Of a stretch of DNA of 64,000 bases, positions 16,808-26,357 are shown piece after piece. The DNA is taken from positions 1,811,992 through 1,875,991 of the forward strand of contig NZ_CP101322.1 in the NCBI RefSeq assembly GCF_024300625.1. The letters are read 5' to 3'. The notes beneath the pieces are model-generated. The model was not told the DNA's origin. It saw only the letters and a program-made list of their open reading frames with translations, and searched no databases. This stretch comes from Halovivax gelatinilyticus (GTDB taxonomy: Archaea > Halobacteriota > Halobacteria > Halobacteriales > Natrialbaceae). Every line of letters starts with the position of its first letter. The first letter of the stretch is position 1. The position numbers and the translations under genes were made by a program.

Positions 16808-18289
16808 TCACCGAGAAGGCCCGAGCACGCGGCTGATGAGCGGATGCTCGATGGGGAGGTTGCGCGCGATCGTCGTCCGGAACCGGGCGGAGATGGCGAG
16901 TAAGACCAGGCCGTAGGTCGCCGCGCCGAGGGCGACGAGGACGGAAACGATCGCGAAATTGTGATCGAACGCGGTCAGCGTCTCGATTGCGAACTCCGCG
17001 CTCACGACGACGAACCCCATCGCGAGGGCCGCGGCGACCTGCTTCGAAATCTCGGCGAGCGGTGGCGTGAACGGGAGGAGGCTGGTCACCATGACGTAGG
17101 ATACGGCGAGGCCGATCCCGACCGAGACGATGCTCGCGATAGCCGCACCCACCCACCCGAACTGGACGATGAGAACGACGTTGAGGGCGACGTTACTGAC
17201 GATGAAGACGGCGTTGGCCCGGAACGCCAGATCGGGCCGATCGACGGCGTTCAACGCGTTTAACAGCTGCTTGAAGAAGTTGTAGCAGACGACCGCGACG
17301 AGCAAGAGCCAGAGGACTTCGGTTCCCTGGGTGAACTCCGGGCCGTAGATGCGAAGGAGACGGTCTGCGAGGAGTGTACCACCGACGAGTCCGGGGATGG
17401 CGACCAGGCCGGCGAACGCGAGCGAGTCCTCGACGTACCCCGAAACCGCGTCGAGACTTTCCGTGGCGGATCGCTCGCTAATTTCTGGAAACATGGATTT
17501 GCTGATTGCGCTGCCAAAGAGGTTGAGAAACGTCGAAAGACTCCAGGCGACGGCGTAGATGCCGACGAGCGAGGCGGGGACCAGCGCCCCGAGGATGACG
17601 ATGTCGACGTCGTTGAACGCCCGGGATTTGAGCCCGCCGAGCCAGGAGAACTTCGCGTAGTCGAACAGGCTCCGGACGTGTTTCCGGGTCGGTCGCTGTG
17701 GTCTGAACGAAACGAAGACGAGGCCGAAAAGCGCGACGACGATGACACCGACGACGTATCCCACGAACATTCCGAGAAGACCGTAGCCCGCGGCGACGAG
17801 TCCGACCTGGATGATCGTTTTGGCTCCGGATTTTGCGGGCTCGAGGCCGCCGGCGATGTGGACGAGATGCTGTCCCTGGAGGAACGCACGCACGACTGAG
17901 AATAGCAATTTCGCGACGGCGATCGCGATCACGAACCAGACCACCGATACCGCGACGTACGCTTCGACGCCGCTGGTATAGGCCTCGACGTACGGCCGTC
18001 CGAGCAGGACGCCGATCGCGAGCACGGTGGCGACGGTCGCGATGGCGAGAACGCCCGCGATCATGTAGGCGCCCTGGTCGTCACCCTCGCTCAGCCGCTT
18101 GGTGATCGCACTCGTGAATCCAATTTTTCCGAACAGCACCAGCCAGGAAACCAGCGCGACCACCATCGCGTACAGACCGAGCACCTCGGCACCCAGCACG
18201 CGAGCGAAGTAGACCGTCCCGACGAACCCGATCGCTGCACCGAGGATTTTCGAAAGGAAGACGACGAGTGAGGTCTGGCCGATTTTCAT
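16808..18289 (-). CDS. Polysaccharide flippase (MOP/Wzx-like), 493 aa
   Basis: About 14 membrane helices spread over the whole length and an N-terminus IGQTSLVVFLSKILGAAIGF typical of polysaccharide transporters identify a Wzx-type flippase. It would move lipid-linked oligosaccharide across the membrane. The high GC contrasts with the low-GC flippase at 47180, so the two probably have different origins. It is the leftmost gene of the glycan locus and follows an AT-rich promoter region. Confidence 0.88.
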   Translation of the reverse strand: MKIGQTSLVVFLSKILGAAIGFVGTVYFARVLGAEVLGLYAMVVALVSWLVLFGKIGFTSAITKRLSEGDDQGAYMIAGVLAIATVATVLAIGVLLGRPYVEAYTSGVEAYVAVSVVWFVIAIAVAKLLFSVVRAFLQGQHLVHIAGGLEPAKSGAKTIIQVGLVAAGYGLLGMFVGYVVGVIVVALFGLVFVSFRPQRPTRKHVRSLFDYAKFSWLGGLKSRAFNDVDIVILGALVPASLVGIYAVAWSLSTFLNLFGSAISKSMFPEISERSATESLDAVSGYVEDSLAFAGLVAIPGLVGGTLLADRLLRIYGPEFTQGTEVLWLLLVAVVCYNFFKQLLNALNAVDRPDLAFRANAVFIVSNVALNVVLIVQFGWVGAAIASIVSVGIGLAVSYVMVTSLLPFTPPLAEISKQVAAALAMGFVVVSAEFAIETLTAFDHNFAIVSVLVALGAATYGLVLLAISARFRTTIARNLPIEHPLISRVLGPSR

Positions 18290-18466
18290 TGTCCAAAATA
18301 GGATTCAATTAATTTGCAAAAGAAAAATAGGTGTCTTGTTTGGGCCTTATACACCGGTGTATCATTGACCATATTTCTGGGACACTCATATAACTCCAAT
18401 AGGTGAACGTCAGAAGCGTACCAGTTCGAATACTCATTTTGGTCTTACAATGCGACACTACTTATC

Positions 18467-19333
18467 TCACACTAATTCGCCGGCCACTTCTTGTATATCT
18501 GGATGATCCAACTGTTTTTTTGCTCGAGTACTCAGATCCGTGACCCGACTAGCTGTAGCCACTTCGGAACGAATCGCTTGCCACTGTTCGTGTCGAACAA
18601 ACACTCGTACAGGAATTTCTGAAATTCCGAGCGCTTTTGCAACAACAAATCTGTGTCGACCATCGTCAAAAATCAAATTTCCATCCCTTCCGATGTTAAT
18701 TGCAACCTCATGGGCTTTAGGCGGCAGGTAATTTGGTCGACGGAGTGAACCATGTCGGTGTTCTGTGACTGGGGTCTGTGGCTTATATCCTTCTCTTTTT
18801 ATACTTCCAATAAGGGAATCGATGTCTGAAAGGGTTTGGTCGACGGCTTCTAACGACTCATATTTTTGCCAGTAATTAAACTCCGATTGTCGTAACCGTT
18901 CGTATAGTTCTGTTTCTTCCCATGGTGTTCCTGACCCAATACGATCCTTCACTGATTGATAGAGGACATAATTATCAAATGGGACACACACAGGTTGTTC
19001 AAACCCTTCGTGTCGACCTGACACCACGACCTCCTTGTTACTAATACGCTGGTCCCAGCCTCCACTGCGGACGTGTGTTGTATATCGCGAAAGATGATCC
19101 CAGAAGTGTGGGGTCAGCAAATATGTAACCTTTTGAGGGTTTATTTGAATGGTTTTGAATGGGTCTGGTGCGCCCGATCTATATCGTATTTTGTGTGAAA
19201 TAGTGGTCGCGGGTGGCCATATCCACGAATCAATATATTGATTGAGATAAAAATTAACGGACCTCGATAATCCTTGGAACCCATCCTCACTAATGCGGTT
19301 CCACACTCGCTTTGGCAAAGTTACAATCGACAT
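18467..19333 (-). CDS. DGRHR-family protein, 288 aa (ParB-like C-terminal domain), copy 1
   Basis: The start is placed at MSIVTLPKRVWNRISEDG. An N-terminal amphipathic segment (residues 5-30) precedes a conserved block GGWD (91-94), FDNYVLYQSVKDRI and PWEETELYERL (137-147). The C-terminal domain reads INIGRDGNLIFDDGRHRFVVAK (split around 213-234), then ISEIPVRVFVRHEQW. This last domain resembles the ParB/sulfiredoxin fold, with DGRHR where ParB has its nucleotide-binding Arg motif. Homologues lie at 22185 and 50677. The GC is low and suggests horizontal transfer. Function unknown; a kinase- or nucleotidase-like step on a glycan precursor is only a guess. Confidence 0.65.
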   Translation of the reverse strand: MSIVTLPKRVWNRISEDGFQGLSRSVNFYLNQYIDSWIWPPATTISHKIRYRSGAPDPFKTIQINPQKVTYLLTPHFWDHLSRYTTHVRSGGWDQRISNKEVVVSGRHEGFEQPVCVPFDNYVLYQSVKDRIGSGTPWEETELYERLRQSEFNYWQKYESLEAVDQTLSDIDSLIGSIKREGYKPQTPVTEHRHGSLRRPNYLPPKAHEVAINIGRDGNLIFDDGRHRFVVAKALGISEIPVRVFVRHEQWQAIRSEVATASRVTDLSTRAKKQLDHPDIQEVAGELV

Positions 19334-19564
19334 TTCTGATTTGTTGGTGCCTGAAGCAGACCACAACCCCTACTTTGATACCCGTTTAATCCTGTCCCAA
19401 TGACTCATTTTCGGTTCGTCAAATTAACCGCTGTCTTCCGTATCGGAAGCCGTTTTCGGACAGTACGATTAAATATACACATATCACACTTCTTGTGATG
19501 ATAATTACAGCCTTCCATTTGAATATGGTTTGGCCGATTGAACTGTCCTGTTACCTGATTAACA

Positions 19565-20791
19565 ATGAATAATTCTCTATTCGCCGGTATATCAAATTGG
19601 TATGGGAAGGAAGGGCTCATTGGGTTAAGTAAGCGAGTTTGCTCGTTCGCCTTTGGTGCTGGTGTAGTGATATCTTCATCTGGCAGTTATGAAAACGCAC
19701 TACTGACGAAATCAGCAATTTTGAATCAGTCGAGTCAACATTCCATTTGGAAAATAGAGTCACCGTTTTGCGACAATTCGGATCTGATTCCTGATTTGAC
19801 ACCTCCGGAGTTCGAATCAACTGAATTGAAGTACGTGGATACACCTTCCTACACGTTAGAATCACAGTTCGTTCTGGAACTTGATCATGTACTCCTTGTT
19901 GGTCCACATGCTACTGTAATTACTTCTGACGGTCAAGCTACCGCAGATACTCTCTCTGAACGGGATGATCGGACCCGGTGGATGTTGAACAATGCGATAA
20001 TTAACCGGCCGAAACTCCTATTTTCGGCACTTCGTCACGGCTCATCTGTAGGCGATACTTCATCACTATCTACAGGGGCAATTTTGTACCATCACTCCCC
20101 GAACTACTATCACTGGATTGTTGAGCAGGTATTCAAACTCAGAAATATCGAACATTACGAATATATGACTGGTCGTACCGTCAAATTAATTGTGGGTTCG
20201 AACGCTCCATCATTTGTCTTTGAATTTCTGGCACACTGTGGTTACACGACCGACGATATTATTCGATGGGATGGTGAACCATTACGACTTGAGAGAATAA
20301 TTCTACCAACAGTCCCGGAACCCACTCCGCAGCTTCTCGAATGGGTCGACTCCCGGATAATTCAAACCGTAGATGCCTACTCGGGCAATTCGAGGTGGTT
20401 CTATTTGTCTCGACAACACGCAAATCGCTGTCGTCGTGTTGCGAATTTCAACGAGATTGAACCGATTCTTGAGCGACTAGGTATCCAACCGATTCGTCTC
20501 GAAGAACTTTCGTTGGAAGATGAACTTGCGATGATGCGTGGAGCAAAGGGAATCATTGGTCCTCACGGCGCAGGATTGACCGCAATGTGCTGGGGCAACA
20601 ATCTCACGGTCATTGAGCTATTCAACCAAGTTGTCAAAGCACCATATTATAAATTAGCCTCACTCTGCGGGCACGAGTATCGGGCTATCGTCGGTGAAGG
20701 AGTTGGGGCTGCAAGCCGAGCCCGAAACAAGGATATTCTCCTCAATTTGGAATCTTTCGAGGCACTCCTTGAGACTGTCATTACCCCGTAA
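19565..20791 (+). CDS. Glycosyltransferase family 61-like protein, 408 aa
   Basis: The central block AILYHHSPNYYHWIVEQVFKL is cut here at the key residues YYHW, and the C-terminal GPHGAGLTAMCWG and IELFNQ are the hallmarks of DUF563/GT61 capsular glycosyltransferases. The N-terminus NWYGKEGLIGLSKRV is the same kind of amphipathic segment as in neighbouring proteins. It would transfer a sugar to the growing surface glycan at the inner membrane face. Low GC matches the preceding gene, and the two are divergent. Confidence 0.82.
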   Translation: MNNSLFAGISNWYGKEGLIGLSKRVCSFAFGAGVVISSSGSYENALLTKSAILNQSSQHSIWKIESPFCDNSDLIPDLTPPEFESTELKYVDTPSYTLESQFVLELDHVLLVGPHATVITSDGQATADTLSERDDRTRWMLNNAIINRPKLLFSALRHGSSVGDTSSLSTGAILYHHSPNYYHWIVEQVFKLRNIEHYEYMTGRTVKLIVGSNAPSFVFEFLAHCGYTTDDIIRWDGEPLRLERIILPTVPEPTPQLLEWVDSRIIQTVDAYSGNSRWFYLSRQHANRCRRVANFNEIEPILERLGIQPIRLEELSLEDELAMMRGAKGIIGPHGAGLTAMCWGNNLTVIELFNQVVKAPYYKLASLCGHEYRAIVGEGVGAASRARNKDILLNLESFEALLETVITP

Positions 20792-20806
20792 TTTCAACCC
20801 ACTCCG

Positions 20807-22093
20807 CTAACCGTCGGAAATATAATCGCGTACATCGATTACGTACGACCGCCTCGTCCCGTCGTGTGCGGAATCGATCGAGACAAAGCGGCCGTCAGGA
20901 CTCCATCGTGGGTGTAAGTCACATCGACGAGTTCCATCAAAGCCAAACGGTGCGAAAAACTCACCGAGGTCGATCGTTCGACCGCTCGCAAGATGAAACA
21001 ACGTCAACGAACGTCGACGGCGGCGGTCGGGATAGCTGTCCGTCACCACCCACTCGCCGTCTGGCGAGAGGGATGGATGGCCATCTCCGAAGCCGTCGAG
21101 TTCGTCAACATACGAGATCTCGTCCGTGGCCACGTTAACAATGTAGTATCCACGACCGAAGCTTTCCGATCCGCCCCACAGGAAAAGCCTGTCCGGGTCG
21201 AGCCAGCAGAAGTGCGAGAGAAATCGATTCTCGAGCAGGAGGCTGACGGATCCGTCGCTTTCGGTTACCATGAGTTGGGTGTGTTCTCGCTTTCCATCAC
21301 GCCATCGGTGAAGAAAGGCGAACCGCTCGCCGTCAGGTGCGTACCTGACGTGATGAATAAAGTGGCGTTCGTGTGAAACCGTCGAATCCGATTGCCCGAG
21401 GAGGTCGGTGTAGGGTATCAAGAGTTCCTCATTCCCGTCGAACGATAAGTGGAAAATGCCGTCCTCGTCCGGTGAGCGGAGTGTTGAACCGTCGTCGGTG
21501 CCATAACCATAACCCGGACTATTTCGATCCAACCGCCGGTAGTTCACCGAGAGAAACCCGTCTCCGGTCGGATCCACGGCTTGGACCGGTCGGTCGTACG
21601 TTTCAATCACATCACCTGTGACGGTAACCAGTCGCGCAACCGCCGCTCCGTCGTCGAGGTCGTTAAAGAGGATATCTTTGTCTCGGGTCGGATGCCAATG
21701 TGTCCGACTACCTTGCTGATAGTTCCACGCTCGCGTAGTTCCGATCGATATTGCACCACCTTCTGAGAGACAGATAATTTCCGCACGACCGCCTTCATTG
21801 CTGGCCTCGTGGAGCAGATACCGCCCCATCCCTTCGTCCCACGGACAAACATCGAAGAAGCCGACGTACCGCCCGCCGTAGCCCTTGGAATGGTAAAATT
21901 TTTGGTCTGGACAGCTTGCCCACGTCTCCGCCGTCTGGAGTGTCGCATCCTCGTGAAGATTGTATCGGAAGTCCCGATCCGCGTGTAGGTAGTAGTTCGT
22001 CCGCTGGTAGACCGACTCGACGGCGGATTTGGTCCGCGGGAATCGATTGAGAACCCCTCCGATAGTCTGTTCAATCCGATTGTACCCACTCAT
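20807..22093 (-). CDS. TolB/WD-like beta-propeller protein, 428 aa
   Basis: Repeats of the YxxDGERFAFLHRW, LSPDGEWVVTDSYPD and WSPDGRFVSIDSAHDG type mark a six- to seven-bladed propeller similar to TolB-like or oligogalacturonate-lyase-type proteins. A stretch of His and Trp (RTHWHPTRDKDILFND) could be a sugar- or metal-binding site. There is no signal peptide, so it probably acts in the cytoplasm. It may modify or degrade a uronic-acid-containing glycan, by inference from context. It is convergent with the GT61 gene. Confidence 0.68.
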   Translation of the reverse strand: MSGYNRIEQTIGGVLNRFPRTKSAVESVYQRTNYYLHADRDFRYNLHEDATLQTAETWASCPDQKFYHSKGYGGRYVGFFDVCPWDEGMGRYLLHEASNEGGRAEIICLSEGGAISIGTTRAWNYQQGSRTHWHPTRDKDILFNDLDDGAAVARLVTVTGDVIETYDRPVQAVDPTGDGFLSVNYRRLDRNSPGYGYGTDDGSTLRSPDEDGIFHLSFDGNEELLIPYTDLLGQSDSTVSHERHFIHHVRYAPDGERFAFLHRWRDGKREHTQLMVTESDGSVSLLLENRFLSHFCWLDPDRLFLWGGSESFGRGYYIVNVATDEISYVDELDGFGDGHPSLSPDGEWVVTDSYPDRRRRRSLTLFHLASGRTIDLGEFFAPFGFDGTRRCDLHPRWSPDGRFVSIDSAHDGTRRSYVIDVRDYISDG

Positions 22094-22184
22094 AGTATCT
22101 CGTTCGTAGTCGATTCACCGAGTGAATAATAATTCGATACCGATAGCTGCGGTCGAGCGTGTTGATGGGGTAATTGTGAAATCT

Positions 22185-22982
22185 TCATTTTGATTCTCCC
22201 CGATCGCGCAGCGCATCTCTATCCTGATAACCAACTTCGCCATCGTATCCTTCATGGGTAACTAATACCTGCACGGGGATCGCATCAATATCGTGCAGTT
22301 TTGCGACCGTTAAGCGATGGCGCCCCTCACAATTGTAGAGGAGTTCTCCGTTCCGACCGACGGTAATCGTCACCTCATGAAGAGGGTGTCCGTTCAGCTT
22401 CGCTTGTGAGCGATAGCCGTGTGTTGTAATCCGTTGATAAATGCGCTCGAGTTTTTCACAGCGGTCAATAGCGCGCGCTGTTGCGGCCTCGGCGCTCAGA
22501 CCTCGTTCTCGAAACGCCTCGCAGAGTGCCGTGTAATAACTCGTCTGCTCCCAGGATTTCTCGTCCAAGAACCGTTCTCTCGCCCCGCGAACGATGTACA
22601 ACTGATCGAACTCGTTTCGAGACTCGTCCCAGTCTCCACTACGAGTGACGCCGTATGGGACCTCTTCGATATAGGGGAGGTAAGCCCAACTGGCTTCCCG
22701 GGGTTTGAAATGCGGAACGTAATCGAGGTGGCCTTGCTCTCGCTCTTCGTACGTTCCTGTGAGATAGGTGATGTCGGCTGGATCCACCCAGACGGGCGAT
22801 ATTTTTTCCCGATCGTACTGCCGTTCAAGGCGTCGCCGCTGAAGTCGGTAGTATCCGGGTTGTCCCTCAAATTGACTTGCTATCGTTCTCCGACCGTATC
22901 TAAGTGATTCGGTAGCAGTAGTTCGAATCCCGTCAGTACGGAGGTGCCGGACCAGCTTCGAGAGGGATGATTCACTTGCCAT
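22185..22982 (-). CDS. DGRHR-family protein, 265 aa (ParB-like C-terminal domain), copy 2
   Basis: The N-terminus (SKLVRHLRTDGIRTTATES) is amphipathic. Blocks shared with 18467 and 50677 follow: SGDWDESRNEFDQLYIV (115-131), SWEQTSYYTAL (143-153), and the C-terminal VGRNGELLYNCEGRHRLTVAK with GRHRL at 220-224, then DIDAIPVQVLVTHEGY. Here the residue before GRHR is Glu instead of Asp. The GC is higher than in copy 1, so the family did not arrive in one recent event. It follows the propeller gene upstream on the same strand and could be co-transcribed with it. Confidence 0.68.
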   Translation of the reverse strand: MASESSLSKLVRHLRTDGIRTTATESLRYGRRTIASQFEGQPGYYRLQRRRLERQYDREKISPVWVDPADITYLTGTYEEREQGHLDYVPHFKPREASWAYLPYIEEVPYGVTRSGDWDESRNEFDQLYIVRGARERFLDEKSWEQTSYYTALCEAFRERGLSAEAATARAIDRCEKLERIYQRITTHGYRSQAKLNGHPLHEVTITVGRNGELLYNCEGRHRLTVAKLHDIDAIPVQVLVTHEGYDGEVGYQDRDALRDRGESK

Positions 22983-23143
22983 GTTGCTCTATTGTGTATA
23001 TACCTTGGATGAGTCTTCCCGGGAGATAGTTGCCTATGCCATCCAGTTGCGACACAGTACCAAAAACTCTCCCGACTGACTCCTATAGATTTTCGGCGAG
23101 TAGATGAAAACCGCTTTCATCTTTTGACTGATATCCTCTATCG

Positions 23144-24586
23144 ATGGATCTCGTTCCGACGGACGACACGTGGGACTTTGAGGGCCGGGAGGAGCTCGAG
23201 GCGATCCTTAACGAGCACGGAATCGATCCGGAACTCGTCTGTCTCGTCGGAAGCGCCTCGCTCTCGGTTCGTGGGCTCCGCGAACACGGCGACATCGACG
23301 TCTGCATCCACTCTTCGAAGCGCGATCGGGTCGATTTCGCTTCACTAGACGGTTTTGTCAGTGCGGTCGAGGAACGGTACGACACCATAGAACTATCAGA
23401 CGATGAACTCATTGAAGACGACACCTACCACGACGTCGTCGACGGGTTCAAAGTTGTCAGACCGGAAATTGCTTTCTCGTACAAGAAGCTTCGTGATCTA
23501 CCGAAGGACGAACGCGATGTCGAGTTGCTGGAGAATTACTCACAGGCGACCGAAGATTGGAATTGGGAACTCTACCGGTCAGATTACAACAAGCGACCGA
23601 ATTCACTATTGTCTCGGGGCATACAATCTCTCCGAACCGATGGTATTCGGATCACCCTCGACAAGGTATTCGGGTTGATCCAGCGGAAGGTTCCGTGGAT
23701 CAGAGGGTTGACGGGCGCATTACCGGTCCACGATTTGCGTACACCTTTTCATGCTCTTCGTGGGACGACCAGGTCGATTGGACCGGGCCAGTTGATAAAC
23801 CGTCAGTATGCTGGCGACCGTTTTGTCGACTACGAAACAGTAGCGTACTGGGCGGCCCTAGAAGCAACGGCCGCTGGTGACGAGCTCGATTTTACGCTGA
23901 ATCCCTTTGATACGGATTTTGAAACGTTACAACGGACTGAGCCCGACGGAGAGGTGACGCTTCGACTGAATCAACGCCACCGTATTCTCGATCCGGTGAC
24001 GGCCGCATGGGTACTCCACGGTGGTTGCGACGAGATCACGTGCTCGTTCAGTGTTCGACAGCGGGCCGGACGCGATCGGTCGTGGCTTCGGTCCCTTGGG
24101 TTCAAAACGTCCGAAATTGAGGCGCTTGAGGAAGCCCGACTTGATCTGCTTACATCCGTCGGCGGACTTTTCTACGCGATTTTTTGGCCGCCGGCGTATG
24201 AATACTTCGATGAGATGGAGCGAATCCTCGGTCAGAAGGTATCGATCGTCGACAGCACGGACGTCATGATCGACGATATAGACGGATTCGTTCATGCTGT
24301 TTACGACGCACAGACTGACGATGCACCGGATTGGGCGATCGACTGGAAAGCGGAAACGATGACAAATTTCCCGAACGTCGTTCGCGTCGTGTCGGTCGAT
24401 CTGGCGACGCCACGAATGCACGACGGAATCTCTCGCGAGATGGAGATGGTGAAAAACGACGTCCGCCACTCCTTCATGGAACACTTCTCGGACGAGTATT
24501 ACCTTTCGATACTGCACGCGACAGATAGCTTCGAAGACAATACTGCACTCGATCAGGTGCTCTCCGAGTACTGCGATGACTGGTGA
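23144..24586 (+). CDS. Nucleotidyltransferase-fold protein fused to an unknown C-terminal domain, 480 aa
   Basis: Residues 30-60 (VCLVGSASLSVRGLREHGD then IDVCIHSSKR) carry GS and DxD residues of a minimal nucleotidyltransferase. Residues about 162-169 (SLRTDGIR) repeat the amphipathic segment seen at the start of the DGRHR protein next door. The remaining 300 residues include LNQRHRILDPVTAAWVLHGG and end with SILHATDSFEDN, a His/Asp-rich motif that may be catalytic. The order suggests activation of a phospho-group or sugar followed by transfer in surface-glycan decoration. I do not recognise the C-terminal family. Confidence 0.62.
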   Translation: MDLVPTDDTWDFEGREELEAILNEHGIDPELVCLVGSASLSVRGLREHGDIDVCIHSSKRDRVDFASLDGFVSAVEERYDTIELSDDELIEDDTYHDVVDGFKVVRPEIAFSYKKLRDLPKDERDVELLENYSQATEDWNWELYRSDYNKRPNSLLSRGIQSLRTDGIRITLDKVFGLIQRKVPWIRGLTGALPVHDLRTPFHALRGTTRSIGPGQLINRQYAGDRFVDYETVAYWAALEATAAGDELDFTLNPFDTDFETLQRTEPDGEVTLRLNQRHRILDPVTAAWVLHGGCDEITCSFSVRQRAGRDRSWLRSLGFKTSEIEALEEARLDLLTSVGGLFYAIFWPPAYEYFDEMERILGQKVSIVDSTDVMIDDIDGFVHAVYDAQTDDAPDWAIDWKAETMTNFPNVVRVVSVDLATPRMHDGISREMEMVKNDVRHSFMEHFSDEYYLSILHATDSFEDNTALDQVLSEYCDDW

Positions 24587-24844
24587 GTGCCAGTACGCCG
24601 TGTTAGGAATTTGTTTGACACTTTCAAGGGTACGAATGTGATTCTCTTGAAAACTCACTGGTCTCCGTTCTGTCTCATCTCGTAGTTCTCGAGATCAACC
24701 CCTGTAGTCGCTCCATTATTTTAGGCTCATAGTCCCAGCCTGGGGCATGGTCGGCTGGTGGCGTGTCGAACGGAGTGACCCCGTCGAGCCGTTCTGTATC
24801 GAGCGTCACACGGCTGGCGTGCCCGCTAGACGTATGGGGGGTCG

Positions 24845-26128
24845 GTGATCGACGTGGATGGTCACAGAACCGACGCGCCCGCACTCGAGGCCGCCGCGCC
24901 GACGGGTGACGACCCCGAGGCCGCCACGGTCGCCGGCGACGGACCGTTCCCTCGGCGCTACCCGCTTCTGGCCGTGCTCGTCGTTCTCGTGGCGAGCGCG
25001 CCGACGTCGTGGCTGATACCCGCCGAGCAGGGCTACCTGATCGCGGCCGGCTCGCTCGTTCTGGTCGCGAGCTACGCCGTGGTGTTCACGAGCGTTCGGT
25101 TGACGACCGACGGCGTCTTCCTCGCGTTGATCGGCGGCTACTGGCTCGGACTGGTGGTTCAGTACATTCACTCGCCGCATCCGGAGCTGTTACTCTACGT
25201 TCTCGCCACGCCGGTCGCGGTGCTCGCGACGGTGATCGTTCTTCCGCAGTTCGTCGCCGCCCGCCCGGAGACGTTCGCGGCCGGGATGACGGTCGGGGCT
25301 GTGGGTATCGCGGTGTTCGGCTTCGCGCTCGTCTACGGGTATCACACGACGACGATGGACCTTCCCCAGTGGGTCGGTCAGCCGGTGATGGGATACGGCG
25401 AGTACCGCACCGTCTCCGTCTACCAGAACCCGAACGCGTACGCGACCGTGATGCTGGTCGGGACGCTTTCGGCGGTCTACACGCTCCTCGCGCGGCGCCG
25501 AGCGATCTGGCTGGTCGCGCTTTCGATCTGTCTCGTTGGATTCGTCCTGGCGGAGGGCGACCACGCCTTCGCCGGCTTTCTGGTCGGGCTGCCGATTTTG
25601 CTCTCGGCGGTCGATCGCCGACTCGCGCTGGGTGCCGTCGCGACGCTCGTCGCGGGGACGTACGTCGCGATCCAGATCGGTCACGTCCAGGACGTCATGC
25701 AGACGACGTTCCTGGGGCGTGTCTACCGCTGGGTCGAAGCGCTCGAGATGCTGTCCGAAGCGCCGCTGTGGGGCGTCGGGTTCGACGAGATGCGCGCGCT
25801 CGACGTCCACAACTCGTTTCTGCACATTCCCTTGGGTCTGGGCGTGATCGTCGGCGGACTCTACGTCGGGTCGATCTGGTACGCGCTCGCGAAGGGGATT
25901 CGAGCGCGGTGGACGCTCTGGACGGGCTACGTCGTGGGGACGGGCGGCGCGTTGCTGGTGTCGATGTGGTTCGAGACGTCGACGCTCGGCGGCGTGAGCG
26001 TCTCGGCGGTGTTACTCGGACTCTTCGTCGGGCTGTTGCTGGGACTCGACCGGGAGGGATCGAATGCAGCGACGTTTGACCGTCGAAGCCGAATCGGGCG
26101 CGCGGTCGCACGCCTTCGCCGGCGATAG
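24845..26128 (+). CDS. O-antigen ligase/polymerase-like membrane protein, 427 aa
   Basis: About ten to eleven membrane helices, a VYQNPNAYA loop and the signature GVGFDEMRALDVHNSFLH followed by a glycine-rich helix are typical of the Wzy/WaaL family. It would polymerise or ligate lipid-linked glycan outside the membrane. The GTG start gives a 38-residue acidic cytoplasmic extension before the first helix. High GC and normal codon use suggest it is native to the genome. It ends the first half of the glycan locus. Confidence 0.82.
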   Translation: MIDVDGHRTDAPALEAAAPTGDDPEAATVAGDGPFPRRYPLLAVLVVLVASAPTSWLIPAEQGYLIAAGSLVLVASYAVVFTSVRLTTDGVFLALIGGYWLGLVVQYIHSPHPELLLYVLATPVAVLATVIVLPQFVAARPETFAAGMTVGAVGIAVFGFALVYGYHTTTMDLPQWVGQPVMGYGEYRTVSVYQNPNAYATVMLVGTLSAVYTLLARRRAIWLVALSICLVGFVLAEGDHAFAGFLVGLPILLSAVDRRLALGAVATLVAGTYVAIQIGHVQDVMQTTFLGRVYRWVEALEMLSEAPLWGVGFDEMRALDVHNSFLHIPLGLGVIVGGLYVGSIWYALAKGIRARWTLWTGYVVGTGGALLVSMWFETSTLGGVSVSAVLLGLFVGLLLGLDREGSNAATFDRRSRIGRAVARLRRR

Positions 26129-26357
26129 GGGCCGCCGGCTAACATCCCGATTACCGTCCGTCGGCCGGAGAAAGCGGTGATTGTGTCCCGGCCAGGCGTG
26201 GCGGCTAGTCGTACTTCGCCGCATCGTTCACCACGCGCTCGGTCGGTTTTTCCGGTCGACGACGTGGCAGTCGCCGTTACGGTCTTCGATTGCTGACGGT
26301 TCACCGGACGATACCAGCCGTTTACAGCACGGTCTGTAGACAGATCCGATGCTTACT

